Below are positions 25,443-34,549 of a DNA stretch of 64,000 bases, in pieces; the stretch's first letter is position 1; each line of letters opens with the position of its first letter. A program made the position numbers and the translations under genes. The stretch is from Candidatus Nanopelagicales bacterium. GTDB taxonomy: Bacteria > Actinomycetota > Actinomycetes > Nanopelagicales > Nanopelagicaceae. The stretch covers positions 1 to 64,000 of the forward strand of contig JAURMX010000020.1 of assembly GCA_030830475.1 (NCBI GenBank). Reading direction: 5' to 3'. The notes beneath the pieces were generated by a model. It did no database searches and was not told the DNA's origin. It saw only the letters and a list, made by a program, of their open reading frames with translations.

Positions 25443-27095
25443 TGGGGCGGTAAGCATTTTGCGAAGGGTCTCCTCAATCACATCCATTATCTGAGCAGCT
25501 TGGGACTTAGCGATTGAAGGCTCGCCTTTGGTAACTACCTCGATGTAGCACTTTATTTTCGGCTCAGTTCCACTCGGTCTAATGATGATCCTAGTTCCAC
25601 CCTCCAAAAACATACGAACTCCGTTGGTGGGAGGTAGATGATCTTTTGGTGCCTCTAAATCATCAAATTGAATCAACTTGTAGCCACCGACTTGCTCGGG
25701 AGTATTTTTTCTGAATTTACCCAAAGTGTCAGAGATCTGTTTGACACTTGTTGTACGGACCGAAATCTGACGAGTAGCGTGGAAACCATGTCTCGCCCAA
25801 ATTTCATCAAGTAGATCTAAGATAGTTTTTCCTTCAGCAGCTAAGTCTGTTGCCATCTGCACCATCATTAATGCTGCACTAATACCATCTTTGTCATTTA
25901 CTGTGCTGGTATCTACCGCATATCCGAGCGCTTCTTCATAAGCAAAGCAGAGGTTTGGTAATTTAGAAAGCCATTTGAATCCAGTGAGAGTTTCCTGGAA
26001 TTTAACACCATAATGTCGTGCAATTTTGCTAACAATTGTTGATGAAACTATTGAGTTTGCCATCACTGAGTTTGCTGCGGGCTTGTTCCTAGCAATATAT
26101 TCAGCGAGAAGTGCACCGACCTCATCGCCACGCAACATGCGCCAACCAGTTACAGCATCTTTGACCGCGACAGCACAACGATCAGCATCTGGATCATTTG
26201 CGATTACCAAATCCGCGCTTTCTTCAGCCGCAGTCTTAAGAGCTAAATCAATAGCACCCGGCTCCTCTGGATTAGGAAAGGCCACCGTTGGAAAGTTTGG
26301 GTCTGGTTGTGCCTGAGCTGAGACCAATATCGGTGCTGGGAAACCAGCTTTAACAAAGACCTTGATGAGGGTTTCAGTACCAACACCATGCATTGCTGTA
26401 TAGACAACCTTTAACTTTCCAGGATTTTTCGCCAACTTGGCAGTTGCAGATATGTAGGCATCAACATCATCCTCACTTAAAACACTCCACCCACTGGCTC
26501 GAGGCAAAGAGGGAAGTGGTGGAACCTGTGAAATCTCATGTGAGATTTGGGCATCAGCAGGGGAGATTATCTGAGAACCATCATAAAGAACCCCATCAAC
26601 AGTTCCACCAAGATAAACCTTGTAACCATTGTCTTGTGGTGGATTGTGGCTTGCGGTCACCATAATTCCAACATCGCAGTTAAGTTTTCTAGTAACGAAA
26701 GCAAGAACCGGTGTTGGTAACGGACGGGGCAAAACGAAAACTTTAAACCCAGCACCCATCATAATTTCAGCGGTATCGCGGGTGAAATCTTCCGATCCAT
26801 AGCGTGCATCTCGACCAATAGCTACTGAGTTCATGCCATGTTTTTTCATGTAACTAGCGATTCCAGCTGCAGTCTTAGTTACCACCGCTCGGTTCATTCG
26901 AGATGGACCAGGTCCAAGTGCACCACGTAACCCGGCTGTGCCAAACTCTAGAAATCCAGAGAAACAAGATTTCAATTCAGATTCATTTTTGGATTGTAAT
27001 AGCTCATGTAATTGAGCTTGGGTCTTTGGATCAGGATCCTCTGCAATCCAATGTTCTACCTGGGCAACTAAATCTGGAGAGAGTTGATTTTCCAT
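25440..27095 (-). CDS. pmmB: phosphoglucomutase/phosphomannomutase, PmmB type
   Basis: A 551-residue alpha-D-phosphohexomutase. The N-terminal FGTAGLRGALGPGPSRMN, the phosphoserine loop VTASHNPPQDNGYKVY, the Mg2+ loop ANDPDADRCAVAV and the C-terminal phosphate loop RPSGTEPKIKCY are all present. Length matches the long PmmB/PGM2-like group, which can include phosphopentomutases. A role in converting ribose 1-phosphate or deoxyribose 1-phosphate to the 5-phosphates would link the uridine phosphorylases to DERA; this is inference. A TAAGTT six bases before the ATG suggests a separate leaderless promoter. Mycobacterium also keeps pmmB near add and cdd. Confidence 0.88.
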   Translation of the reverse strand: MENQLSPDLVAQVEHWIAEDPDPKTQAQLHELLQSKNESELKSCFSGFLEFGTAGLRGALGPGPSRMNRAVVTKTAAGIASYMKKHGMNSVAIGRDARYGSEDFTRDTAEIMMGAGFKVFVLPRPLPTPVLAFVTRKLNCDVGIMVTASHNPPQDNGYKVYLGGTVDGVLYDGSQIISPADAQISHEISQVPPLPSLPRASGWSVLSEDDVDAYISATAKLAKNPGKLKVVYTAMHGVGTETLIKVFVKAGFPAPILVSAQAQPDPNFPTVAFPNPEEPGAIDLALKTAAEESADLVIANDPDADRCAVAVKDAVTGWRMLRGDEVGALLAEYIARNKPAANSVMANSIVSSTIVSKIARHYGVKFQETLTGFKWLSKLPNLCFAYEEALGYAVDTSTVNDKDGISAALMMVQMATDLAAEGKTILDLLDEIWARHGFHATRQISVRTTSVKQISDTLGKFRKNTPEQVGGYKLIQFDDLEAPKDHLPPTNGVRMFLEGGTRIIIRPSGTEPKIKCYIEVVTKGEPSIAKSQAAQIMDVIEETLRKMLTAP

Positions 27096-27101
27096 AGTGG
27101 A

Positions 27102-27107
27102 AACTTA
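27102..27107 (-). promoter_or_regulatory. -10 element of leaderless phosphohexomutase gene
   Basis: TAAGTT is followed by TCCACT and the ATG at 27095 on the minus strand. It abuts the TAG stop of the preceding gene (27108-27110). Confidence 0.5.
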
Positions 27108-27548
27108 CTACTGTGCAGCTCTTTTCAATAACTCCAACAAATAATCCTCGGGCGCCCCAGCCTCGCGTGCGGCTGCCATCATGATTTCTAAATATCTCTT
27201 TGAAGGAACGCCACCTTCAAATGAGTTCAAAACATAGACATAACAAAGAGAGGAGCCATCCAAAGTTTCCACGCGAACCCTGATCTTGCGATAAAGATCT
27301 GTGGTTACTCCCTCCCATTCATCTAAAGAGTTTTCATCGGCCGTGGTGAGGTCGTAAATTGAAACAAATACGCTGTCTGATGGGTCTTCGGCAAGAGTGG
27401 CTACCGCTCCCTCCCAGCCAATCTCTTCACCACCGAAAGTTAAACGCCAACCACGTAACCAGCCCGTGCCGCGATGTGGAGAGTGAGGTGCGCGCAGCAG
27501 CATTTGCCTGGGATCAAGATTTGAACCATAGGCTGCATATAATGTCAT
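27108..27548 (-). CDS. gamma-glutamylcyclotransferase-like (AIG2/GGCT fold) protein
   Basis: A 146-residue protein of the GGCT-like fold. The diagnostic N-terminal loop YAAYGSNLDPRQML is present, and an acidic DEWEGVTTDLYRK segment lies near residue 77 where the fold has its catalytic acidic residue. Family members process gamma-glutamyl compounds, but many bacterial ones have no known substrate. The ATG overlaps the TGA of maf (ATGA), so it is coupled to that gene. Confidence 0.75.
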   Translation of the reverse strand: MTLYAAYGSNLDPRQMLLRAPHSPHRGTGWLRGWRLTFGGEEIGWEGAVATLAEDPSDSVFVSIYDLTTADENSLDEWEGVTTDLYRKIRVRVETLDGSSLCYVYVLNSFEGGVPSKRYLEIMMAAAREAGAPEDYLLELLKRAAQ

Positions 27549-28144
27549 GAGAGTAAATCAAACCACTCGTAACCAAGTTTGTTACTAGCATTACGGATTA
27601 AAGGCAAAGACAGACCGATTACATTTGAGCTTTCGCCCTCAATTCTTGAGATGAAAGGCGAACTCAAGCCATCTAGAGTAAAGCCTCCTGCAACATTGAG
27701 AGGTTCACCTGTTGCCACATAACTCTCAATCTCTTGATCACTCATTTCAGCGAAAAAAACTTTAGTGGAAGCGACATCACTAATTTCCATCTGTTTCTCG
27801 GTGTCAATTATGCAGTGTCCAGTGTGGAGCACGCCGGATTTCCCACGCAGTAACTTAGCCCGCGCAATTGCATTCTCAGGTGTTAAAGGCTTTCCTAATG
27901 AGATTCCATCAAACTCAAATGTGGAATCACATCCAATTACTAACGCCGGAGTTGGAATCATCTTGGCTACTGTATGGGCCTTAACAATCGCTAGTGCTAT
28001 AACAAGTTCTTTCGGGGTCAAGGTTGAGTAAGCCTGATCCTCTTCATCTACACCACTGACAATTACCTCAGGGTTTATTCCAGCGCTTTTTAGCAATCTT
28101 AATCTTGAGGGTGAAGCTGATGCCAGAACAATTTTTGGCGCCAC
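27545..28144 (-). CDS. maf: Maf-like nucleoside triphosphate pyrophosphatase
   Basis: A 199-residue Maf-family protein, which hydrolyses noncanonical or modified nucleoside triphosphates. The N-terminal phosphate motif reads IVLASASPSRLRLLKSAGI. The VIGCDSTFEFDG and GKSGVLHTGHCI segments follow, and ATGEPLNVAGGFTLDG forms the C-terminal substrate region. It starts with GTG four bases after the UDP-glucose dehydrogenase stop. It is co-transcribed with genes on both sides. Confidence 0.92.
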   Translation of the reverse strand: MAPKIVLASASPSRLRLLKSAGINPEVIVSGVDEEDQAYSTLTPKELVIALAIVKAHTVAKMIPTPALVIGCDSTFEFDGISLGKPLTPENAIARAKLLRGKSGVLHTGHCIIDTEKQMEISDVASTKVFFAEMSDQEIESYVATGEPLNVAGGFTLDGLSSPFISRIEGESSNVIGLSLPLIRNASNKLGYEWFDLLS

Positions 28145-28148
28145 GGTT

Positions 28149-29453
28149 TTAACTTCTACCTAGAGCTCTGAACTTCCAACCTGCAGCTACCCAAGCTTCA
28201 CGATCCAGCGCGTTACGACCATCAATGATCCGCGCAGATTTCACTAAACCATGAGCAACTTTGGGATCTATCTCCCGATATATCTTCCACTCAGTTAGAT
28301 GTAAAACGATATCGGCATCGCGCAAACAATCATCTATCTCAGTTGTGTACTGCAACTCAGGGTGGCGAATCCGAGCGGGCTCGACCGCCTTTGGATCATG
28401 TACAGAAACATTTGCTCCTGCAGCGTGAATTTGCGCGGCAATATCAAGGGCAGGGGAGTCTCTAACATCATCGCTATCTGGCTTGAAAGCTCCGCCTAAA
28501 ACGGCAATCTTCTTTCCCTTTAGATCTGTCCCAATATCTGCCCGGACCAAATCAATCACTCGTTGCCGAGCCCTCAGATTAATCGAATCAATTTCCCGCA
28601 GAAACTCAAGGGATTGTTCAGCTCCCAACTCCTGAGAGCGGGCCATAAATGCTCGAATATCTTTGGGTAAGCATCCGCCACCAAATCCAATGCCGGCTTG
28701 TAAGAAACGTGAACCGATTCTGGGATCGTAACCAATTGCTTTTGCCAGAACCGTCACATCTCCGCCAGCAGCTTCACATATCTCTGCCATTGCATTTATG
28801 AAAGATATCTTGGTGGCAAGAAATGAATTTGCTGCAACCTTAACTAGTTCTGCCGTGGGTAAATCTGCTCTAATCCATGGCACATTATTTTTTAATAATG
28901 ATTGATAAACCTCTTGCAAAACCTTTTCAGCTTTGTCAGAGGTAACTCCAACCACTAAGCGATTAGGACGTAAGGTGTCTTCAACTGCAAAACCCTCTCG
29001 AAGAAACTCTGGGTTCCAAGCTAGTTCAAGAGTGGGATGAGAATTGGCTAACTCACTTTTTATTTTTTCAGCGGTTCCAACCGGGACCGTTGATTTTCCA
29101 ACCAAAAGCGAACCAGCTTTTGCGTATTTAGCTACTGAGTTGAAAGCTGCATCCACATAAGTTAAATCAGCGGCGATACCATCTTTCTGTTGAGGGGTGC
29201 CGACGCAGATAAAGTGCACATCACAATCACTTAGCTGTGAAAAATCTGTTGTGAATTTAAGACGCCCACTGCTTAGCTCTTTTGAAAGTAGCTCCTCGAG
29301 ATGTGGTTCAAAAAATGGTACCCGGCCACTTTGTAATTGAGCGATTTTTTTGGAATCGACATCTACACCTACGACCTCAAAACCAAGGGAGGACATTGCA
29401 GCGGCGTGGGTAACCCCCAAATAGCCGGTTCCCACTACAGAAAGCTTAAGCAT
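28149..29453 (-). CDS. ugd: UDP-glucose 6-dehydrogenase
   Basis: A 434-residue enzyme oxidising UDP-glucose twice to UDP-glucuronate. The Rossmann start is LSVVGTGYLGVTHAAAM. GKSTVPVGTAEKI, WNPEFLREGFAVED and the catalytic cysteine segment GIGFGGGCLPKDIRAF are present. The C-terminal UDP-binding domain contains GGAFKPDSDDVRDSP. Length is typical. It probably supplies precursors for cell-surface polysaccharide made with the LCP and glycosyltransferase genes upstream. Confidence 0.95.
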   Translation of the reverse strand: MLKLSVVGTGYLGVTHAAAMSSLGFEVVGVDVDSKKIAQLQSGRVPFFEPHLEELLSKELSSGRLKFTTDFSQLSDCDVHFICVGTPQQKDGIAADLTYVDAAFNSVAKYAKAGSLLVGKSTVPVGTAEKIKSELANSHPTLELAWNPEFLREGFAVEDTLRPNRLVVGVTSDKAEKVLQEVYQSLLKNNVPWIRADLPTAELVKVAANSFLATKISFINAMAEICEAAGGDVTVLAKAIGYDPRIGSRFLQAGIGFGGGCLPKDIRAFMARSQELGAEQSLEFLREIDSINLRARQRVIDLVRADIGTDLKGKKIAVLGGAFKPDSDDVRDSPALDIAAQIHAAGANVSVHDPKAVEPARIRHPELQYTTEIDDCLRDADIVLHLTEWKIYREIDPKVAHGLVKSARIIDGRNALDREAWVAAGWKFRALGRS

Positions 29454-29462
29454 GATGCGAAA

Positions 29463-29468
29463 AGCCTA
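29463..29468 (-). promoter_or_regulatory. -10-like element before ugd, overlapping the LCP stop codon
   Basis: TAGGCT lies nine bases before the ugd ATG on the minus strand. Its TAG (29466-29468) is the stop codon of the LCP gene. The spacing would give a leader of about two or three bases. Confidence 0.35.
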
Positions 29469-30551
29469 GCCCTTACAGGGGTTGTCGGCGGCACTACCAG
29501 TCTTGAACTTATCAACGATGCTTGGCGAAGCGGAGGGGTCAGCCTTTACCTTGTCCAATAAGGCCTCATCATTTTTGATTCTGTTGAACAACTCTGGAGC
29601 GAGCACTGGGTCCCATAGAACCGCGCCACTGACACCATTCTTACTGTAGTTGTAATACTTCAAAGGAATAGTCAAAGTTCTGACATTTGATGCAGAAAGA
29701 TTGCGAAGTTGCTTACCTAGAGTCAATAGATCAGATTGATTTAATCCCTCATCAGTTACAACACTATCTAAAGCAGATCCAATGAAATCAACCATCTTTA
29801 CTGGGTTTAGTAAGACTCCCGCGCTGGTCGCTTTCCTTAACATAGCTCCTGCAAACTCTTGCTGGCGCTTCATTCTTCCCAAATCACCTAATCCATCAAA
29901 GTAACGAGTCCGTACATATTTTAATGAGTCAAGCCCATCTAAAACATGTCGTCCAGCCGGAAGCACCAAGTGGCTCTTAGGGTCATCGATGTCTCGCTTA
30001 GTGCAGATTTCCACTCCACCGAGCGCATCAACCATTCTTACAAAGCCCACAAAATTTACTTCAATGTAGTGATCGATCCTTAGTCCCGACATCTCTTCAA
30101 AGGTTTGAATCAATAATGGCGCGCCACCCCAGTTAAAAGAAGAGTTAATCTTTGAATAAGCAGCGGGGATTAGCTTGCCTTGCGAGTTCTCATGCTCAGG
30201 AATTTGGGCATAGGTATCTCTTGGAATCGAAATAATTGCGGCCTTATCCCGCTTTTTTGAAATATGTACTAACAGCATGGTGTCAGAACGCTTTCCAGCC
30301 GCGACCTCGGTTCCACCCACCTTTAATTTTTTAATCTCAGCCCGCGTTAGACCTTCACGGGTATCGGAGCCCACGATCAGATAATTAACTGCACTGGACT
30401 CTCTTTTTGGTCGGTCATCCAAGCCAGCAAAAGCATCAACCTTGGGAATTGCCGCTGTAATTTGACCCAGCCCCACCCATGAGATTGCGGAAATGGCCAC
30501 AATACATATGGAGAGAATCGTAAAGAAACGAATTGCCCGAGGTGATTTCAC
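29466..30551 (-). CDS. LytR-CpsA-Psr (LCP) family wall polymer transferase
   Basis: A 361-residue membrane-anchored protein that attaches polysaccharides to peptidoglycan. One N-terminal transmembrane anchor (IRFFTILSICIVAISAISWV) is followed by an extracellular LCP domain with NYLIVGSDTR, KRSDTMLLVHI, AAIISIPRDTYAQIP and RQQEFAGAMLRK-type segments carrying the conserved Asp and Arg residues. I prefer the GTG at 30551 because TACGCT lies seven bases before it. A longer start at 30596 would overlap the divergent glycosyltransferase gene and has no signal. Confidence 0.87.
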   Translation of the reverse strand: MKSPRAIRFFTILSICIVAISAISWVGLGQITAAIPKVDAFAGLDDRPKRESSAVNYLIVGSDTREGLTRAEIKKLKVGGTEVAAGKRSDTMLLVHISKKRDKAAIISIPRDTYAQIPEHENSQGKLIPAAYSKINSSFNWGGAPLLIQTFEEMSGLRIDHYIEVNFVGFVRMVDALGGVEICTKRDIDDPKSHLVLPAGRHVLDGLDSLKYVRTRYFDGLGDLGRMKRQQEFAGAMLRKATSAGVLLNPVKMVDFIGSALDSVVTDEGLNQSDLLTLGKQLRNLSASNVRTLTIPLKYYNYSKNGVSGAVLWDPVLAPELFNRIKNDEALLDKVKADPSASPSIVDKFKTGSAADNPCKG

Positions 30552-30558
30552 AGGGCTT

Positions 30559-30564
30559 AGCGTA
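30559..30564 (-). promoter_or_regulatory. -10 element of leaderless LCP gene
   Basis: TACGCT is followed by AAGCCCT (seven bases) and the GTG at 30551 on the minus strand. It is back-to-back with the glycosyltransferase -10 ten bases away. Confidence 0.45.
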
Positions 30565-30573
30565 ATTGGACGA

Positions 30574-30579
30574 TAGCGT
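30574..30579 (+). promoter_or_regulatory. -10-like element before the glycosyltransferase gene
   Basis: TAGCGT lies nine bases before the ATG at 30589, giving a leader of only two or three bases. No ribosome binding site is visible. Confidence 0.35.
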
Positions 30580-30588
30580 TTGAACGTT

Positions 30589-31593
30589 ATGACCACTCAA
30601 TTTCGGCACGGTGATAAACCCCACGAGACAGATTTCCCCCCTGTCTCAATCATTCTTACTGTACTCAATGAAGAAACTCATCTGCATAGAGCTATTCAGG
30701 CCGCTCTCAACTCTGATTATCAAGGTGAGATTGAGATTGTCATCGCGGTTGGCCCTTCTAGGGATCAAACTATGCAGATTGCGCGTGAAATAGCTGCGCA
30801 AGATATTCGAGTAAAGGTCATTGAAAATCCTTCAGGTAAGACACCGTCGGGGTTGAATGCAGCGCTGCAGAATTCGAACCATGAAATTGTGGTCCGTCTC
30901 GATGGTCACTCTGAGATAGAGGTTGATTACATAAGTAAAGCGGTAGCAACACTAAAGCGAACTGGTGCAGTTAATGTCGGGGGAATCATGGCTGCAGAAG
31001 GTGTTTCCAATTTTGAGAGAGCAGTGGCGCGAGCTATGCGATCGCCAATTGGCGTTGGAGCGGCGAAATTTCATAACGGTGGTTCTGAGGGCGCAACCGA
31101 CACTGTTTATTTAGGAGTTTTTCAACGCAACGCAATTGAAGCAATTGGAGGTTATGACGAAAAGTTTGTCAGAGCCCAAGATTGGGAGATGAATTTTCGG
31201 TTACGAGAGAAGGGTGGGGTTATTTGGTTCAACCCGGAACTGAAGGTGACCTATCGACCACGCAACTCAATAAGAAAATTAGCAAAGCAGTACTTTGAAT
31301 ATGGTCGTTGGCGCCGTATAGTTTCCAGAACTCACAAGGGAACGATTAATTTTCGATATTTGGCACCGCCGGTAAACCTCGTTATCAATCTTCTCTCTCT
31401 CGCTCTAGGAGCATTCATAAATCCCATGTTTTTTATTCCAAGCATGACTTATGGTTTGGCAATCCTCTTGTCCTCCGCATATCTTGGAAAAAGTTGGGCG
31501 GAGCGAATCAGATTGCCAATAGTTTTGACTACTATGCATTTTTCCTGGGGATTTGGTTTCATTTCATCTACACGCAACCTAATAAAACGGTAA
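30589..31593 (+). CDS. family 2 glycosyltransferase with C-terminal membrane segments
   Basis: A 334-residue GT2 enzyme. The GT-A domain (about 20-240) opens VSIILTVLNEETHLHRAIQ. It has VVRLDGHSEI as the DxD-like nucleotide-sugar/metal site and GGYDEKFVRAQDWEMNFRLR as the acceptor/catalytic acid region. Two or three hydrophobic helices follow residue 255, suggesting membrane attachment. The ATG at 30589 is preferred over an in-frame TTG three codons earlier. It is divergent from the LCP gene and ugd, suggesting a shared role in surface polysaccharide. The sugar donor is unknown. Confidence 0.85.
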   Translation: MTTQFRHGDKPHETDFPPVSIILTVLNEETHLHRAIQAALNSDYQGEIEIVIAVGPSRDQTMQIAREIAAQDIRVKVIENPSGKTPSGLNAALQNSNHEIVVRLDGHSEIEVDYISKAVATLKRTGAVNVGGIMAAEGVSNFERAVARAMRSPIGVGAAKFHNGGSEGATDTVYLGVFQRNAIEAIGGYDEKFVRAQDWEMNFRLREKGGVIWFNPELKVTYRPRNSIRKLAKQYFEYGRWRRIVSRTHKGTINFRYLAPPVNLVINLLSLALGAFINPMFFIPSMTYGLAILLSSAYLGKSWAERIRLPIVLTTMHFSWGFGFISSTRNLIKR

Positions 31594-31609
31594 AACCTTG
31601 GCTCTGCGG

Positions 31610-31615
31610 TACTCT
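31610..31615 (+). promoter_or_regulatory. -10 element of leaderless SpoIID-domain gene
   Basis: TACTCT is followed by AAGAAAT (seven bases) and the ATG at 31623. No ribosome binding site is visible. Confidence 0.5.
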
Positions 31616-31622
31616 AAGAAAT

Positions 31623-32963
31623 ATGAGTAAAAGAGTTCACTTCCTCACTTCTTTTACAGTGCTCATCACTGCATTGTCACTACTATCTGGAGTGCCGTTT
31701 CTGAGCTCGGCGCAGGCGCGCAGCAATATTCCTACAGAGTTTCGGTTTTTTGGATCTGGTTATGGTCATGGAGTAGGCATGAGCCAAATCGGCGCTCGTG
31801 GTCAAGCGCTCGAAGGTAAAACCGCCAATGAAATTTTAAATTACTACTATCCCGGAACCTCGGTAACCCCATTTCCAGACAACCACTTAATCCGAGTTAA
31901 TATCGCAAACTTAGTTAATTCCGTTTCTCTGAAGACTATAGAGCCAACTGGTCAGTTCACTTTGTATCGCGGAGATGTTCCGATGGGTGAAAATCCGGAA
32001 CCATTTGGTGTCTATTCAGGAGACACTACGGCGCTATTTACTAATTTCGCTGGAACAGTTGTGCCAGCTTTATCATCGCCGACCGCGAAATTCGCGCCGA
32101 TTAATCCGGAAACTGCTTGGACAGTTAGATGGGAAACCAGCACAACCACAATTGCATTTACCAATGGTGCGACGACTAGTCGATATAAGTATGGCCAGAT
32201 AGTTTTCAAGAGTGTGAAGAATCTCCTAACTTCTTATCTTGCCGTAACAAACACCTTGCGGTTGCATGATGAGTATTTGTGGGGAATCGGCGAGGTTCCA
32301 TCCTCATGGCCAGCCGCAGCATTAGAGGCGCAAGCAATAGCTGCCAGAACTTATGCACTAGGTAAGCTGAGTCGAATTCGCTCGGAATGTGATTGCAATA
32401 TTTATAACACCACTGTTGATCAAAACTTCGTGGGATACGCCAAAGAAACTGAAGCCATTTGGGGAATCAAATGGAAGGAGGCTGTGAGTCGTACCTTTGT
32501 AGATGCGGATAACGCCTTTACAGTAACTTTAAATGGCCGACCAATAAGCGCCTTTTACTTTTCATCGAGTGGTGGGCAAACTCAAAATGTTAAAGATGTT
32601 TGGGGAAATCCAATTGATTATCTCCAAGGGGTTCCAGATCCATGGAGCTTAGATCCACAGATAAATAAAAGATATGCATTGTGGTCCCGGATTGTTCCAC
32701 AACCAACTATGTCCCAGGCTTTTGGTCTACCAGATGTAGTTTTTTTCTCGATTGACTCTAGAACCGCAACCGGAAGCATCTCATCAATCACCGGGTTTTC
32801 ATCAAATGGCGCAAAGGTGACACTCACTGGTGAGGTTTTTCGCTCGAGAGTAAAACTTCCTTCTACATGGATTCACAACTCAAGACCAATCATAAGGTTG
32901 CCATTGGTTGCCATCGATTGCCCAGAAATAACAGTACCAATGATGCCTTTATGTCGAATTTAA
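31623..32963 (+). CDS. exported SpoIID/LytB-domain protein
   Basis: A 446-residue secreted protein with signal peptide MSKRVHFLTSFTVLITALSL and cleavage near AQA-RS. The N-terminal mature region FFGSGYGHGVGMSQIGARGQ is the SpoIID C-terminal-like glycine-histidine motif. The SpoIID core contains WPAAALEAQAIAARTYAL and YFSSSGGQTQNVKDVWG. SpoIID proteins are lytic transglycosylases or amidase enhancers acting on denuded peptidoglycan. Here it is not sporulation-linked and probably acts in wall remodelling or division. The start at 31623 begins the signal peptide and has a leaderless -10; longer in-frame readings overlap the glycosyltransferase. Confidence 0.85.
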   Translation: MSKRVHFLTSFTVLITALSLLSGVPFLSSAQARSNIPTEFRFFGSGYGHGVGMSQIGARGQALEGKTANEILNYYYPGTSVTPFPDNHLIRVNIANLVNSVSLKTIEPTGQFTLYRGDVPMGENPEPFGVYSGDTTALFTNFAGTVVPALSSPTAKFAPINPETAWTVRWETSTTTIAFTNGATTSRYKYGQIVFKSVKNLLTSYLAVTNTLRLHDEYLWGIGEVPSSWPAAALEAQAIAARTYALGKLSRIRSECDCNIYNTTVDQNFVGYAKETEAIWGIKWKEAVSRTFVDADNAFTVTLNGRPISAFYFSSSGGQTQNVKDVWGNPIDYLQGVPDPWSLDPQINKRYALWSRIVPQPTMSQAFGLPDVVFFSIDSRTATGSISSITGFSSNGAKVTLTGEVFRSRVKLPSTWIHNSRPIIRLPLVAIDCPEITVPMMPLCRI

Positions 32964-32969
32964 ATAGTT

Positions 32970-33908
32970 TTAATTGGCATGTAAAGCAGCATTTAAGCCA
33001 CCCCAGGTACCGGATTTAGGCGAGGCTTCAATTGCTCCAGTTTGTGAGTTTCTCCTAAATAACATTCCATTTACTCCAGACAGCTCTAGCGCCTTCACGA
33101 TTGCACCATCAGGTAACTTAACCTTTGTGCCCGCGGTCAAATAAAGTCCCGCTTCAACAACGCAATCATCACCCAATGAGATACCAAGACCCGAGTTAGC
33201 TCCAAGTAAAGTTTTTTTGCCGATGGAGATAACCTCTTTGCCACCACCGCTAAGAGTTCCCATTATTGATGCGCCACCACCGATATCAGAACCGTCTCCC
33301 ACAACAACCCCAGCTGAAATTCTGCCCTCAACCATTGAGGCACCCAGCGTGCCGGCGTTAAAGTTAACAAATCCTTCATGCATAACGGTTGTACCGCTAG
33401 CTAAATGCGCTCCCAAACGGACCCGATCAGCATCTGCAATTCGAACCCCTTCAGGAATTACATAATCAACCATGCGAGGGAACTTATCGACGCCGTAAAC
33501 CGCAACATAACCATGTTTTTCCTGCAGCTTTAGCCTTACCTTTGCAAAAGTAGAAACTGCACAGGGACCAAAAGAGCTCCAAACCACGTTATTAAGCAGG
33601 CCAAAGATGCCATCCAGCTCTACATGGTGTGGTTTAACAAATCGGTGTGACAATAAATGAAGTCTTAAATAGGCATCCGAGACATTGGCAGGCGGAGCAT
33701 CTAAATCAATCTCTAACGCAACAAATTCCTTTGTAACTTCCCGAACCGAATCCGAATCTAACAACACACCCAAATCTGGAGTTTTTGCTTTATCTAGTCC
33801 GCCCAGCCCCAGCACCGGAAAAAACGTATCTAGGACTGATCCATCTGAGGCAACGGTCGCTACTCCAAAACCAAATGCGGTGCGGTTAATGCCCTGTGAT
33901 TCAACCAT
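32970..33908 (-). CDS. dapD: 2,3,4,5-tetrahydropyridine-2,6-dicarboxylate N-succinyltransferase (actinobacterial type)
   Basis: A 312-residue trimeric left-handed beta-helix acyltransferase of lysine/diaminopimelate biosynthesis. It transfers succinyl from succinyl-CoA to tetrahydrodipicolinate. Hexapeptide-repeat segments include RVRLGAHLASGTTVMHEGFV, the adjacent NAGTLGASMVEGRIS and VVGDGSDIGGGASIMGTLSG. KKTLLGANSGLGISLGDDC also appears. Length fits the actinobacterial DapD group. I chose the ATG at 33908 because TAGCGT lies exactly six bases before it; a TTG two codons upstream is weaker. dapC of the same pathway is at 48730. Confidence 0.94.
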   Translation of the reverse strand: MVESQGINRTAFGFGVATVASDGSVLDTFFPVLGLGGLDKAKTPDLGVLLDSDSVREVTKEFVALEIDLDAPPANVSDAYLRLHLLSHRFVKPHHVELDGIFGLLNNVVWSSFGPCAVSTFAKVRLKLQEKHGYVAVYGVDKFPRMVDYVIPEGVRIADADRVRLGAHLASGTTVMHEGFVNFNAGTLGASMVEGRISAGVVVGDGSDIGGGASIMGTLSGGGKEVISIGKKTLLGANSGLGISLGDDCVVEAGLYLTAGTKVKLPDGAIVKALELSGVNGMLFRRNSQTGAIEASPKSGTWGGLNAALHAN

Positions 33909-33914
33909 GGGCAA

Positions 33915-33920
33915 ACGCTA
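33915..33920 (-). promoter_or_regulatory. -10 element of leaderless dapD
   Basis: TAGCGT on the minus strand is followed by TTGCCC and the dapD ATG. There is no ribosome binding site. Confidence 0.5.
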
Positions 33921-33954
33921 CCAATACGGTACCGAGATAACTCAATCAAGCATC

Positions 33955-33960
33955 TAGAGT
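33955..33960 (+). promoter_or_regulatory. -10 element of leaderless LOG-family gene
   Basis: TAGAGT is followed by TGAGTT and the ATG at 33967. There is no ribosome binding site. It is divergent from the dapD promoter within the same 58-base gap. Confidence 0.5.
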
Positions 33961-33966
33961 TGAGTT

Positions 33967-34518
33967 ATGAAGATAGCTGTCTATTGCGCATCATCAACCG
34001 CGGTATCTCCTGAGAATCTCCAATTAGGTTTTGATTTGGGAGCGGCAATTGCCCGACAAGGTCATGAGTTGGTTTGGGGCGGTGGCGCGATCTCTGTTAT
34101 GGGAGAGGTAGCCAAAGGTGCCCGCCAATTTGGCGGCAAGACCATTGGGGTAATTCCAGAGAGATTGATGAACGTTGAGTTCATAGATCATGACTCGAGC
34201 GAGATTCATGTTGTTGCGGATATGAGAGAGCGTAAAGGATTGATAGAAAAATTATCAGATGGATTCATCGCTCTACCTGGTGGAATTGGAACCTTAGAAG
34301 AGTTTTTTGAAATCTGGGTGGGACGTTATCTAGGCTTTCACAATAAGCCGATTGCAGTGCTTGACCCTGCAAGTGTTTATCAAACATTGCGTGCGGCGCT
34401 AGATGATTTGACCAATAAGAATTTCATGAAGCCAGGACAACATGAGTTAGTCGAATGGTGTACCGAAATCGAGCAAGCGCTGCATCATATAGGTGGGACA
34501 ACCCAGTTAGCTCGATAA
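33967..34518 (+). CDS. LOG-family protein (cytokinin riboside 5'-monophosphate phosphoribohydrolase-like)
   Basis: A 183-residue Rossmann-like protein of the LOG (Lonely Guy) family, which cleaves N6-modified AMP to free base and ribose 5-phosphate, or acts as a general nucleotide phosphoribohydrolase. The family motif PGGIGTLEEFFEIW is intact, preceded by MRERKGLIEKLSDGFIALPG. The N-terminus MKIAVYCASSTAVSPEN and the GGGAISVMGEVAKGA loop also match. Mycobacterium has a LOG gene close to dapD, so the order is conserved. Confidence 0.9.
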   Translation: MKIAVYCASSTAVSPENLQLGFDLGAAIARQGHELVWGGGAISVMGEVAKGARQFGGKTIGVIPERLMNVEFIDHDSSEIHVVADMRERKGLIEKLSDGFIALPGGIGTLEEFFEIWVGRYLGFHNKPIAVLDPASVYQTLRAALDDLTNKNFMKPGQHELVEWCTEIEQALHHIGGTTQLAR

Positions 34519-34549
34519 ATTTCTACCAAAAGTAAAGCAGGAGAGTTAA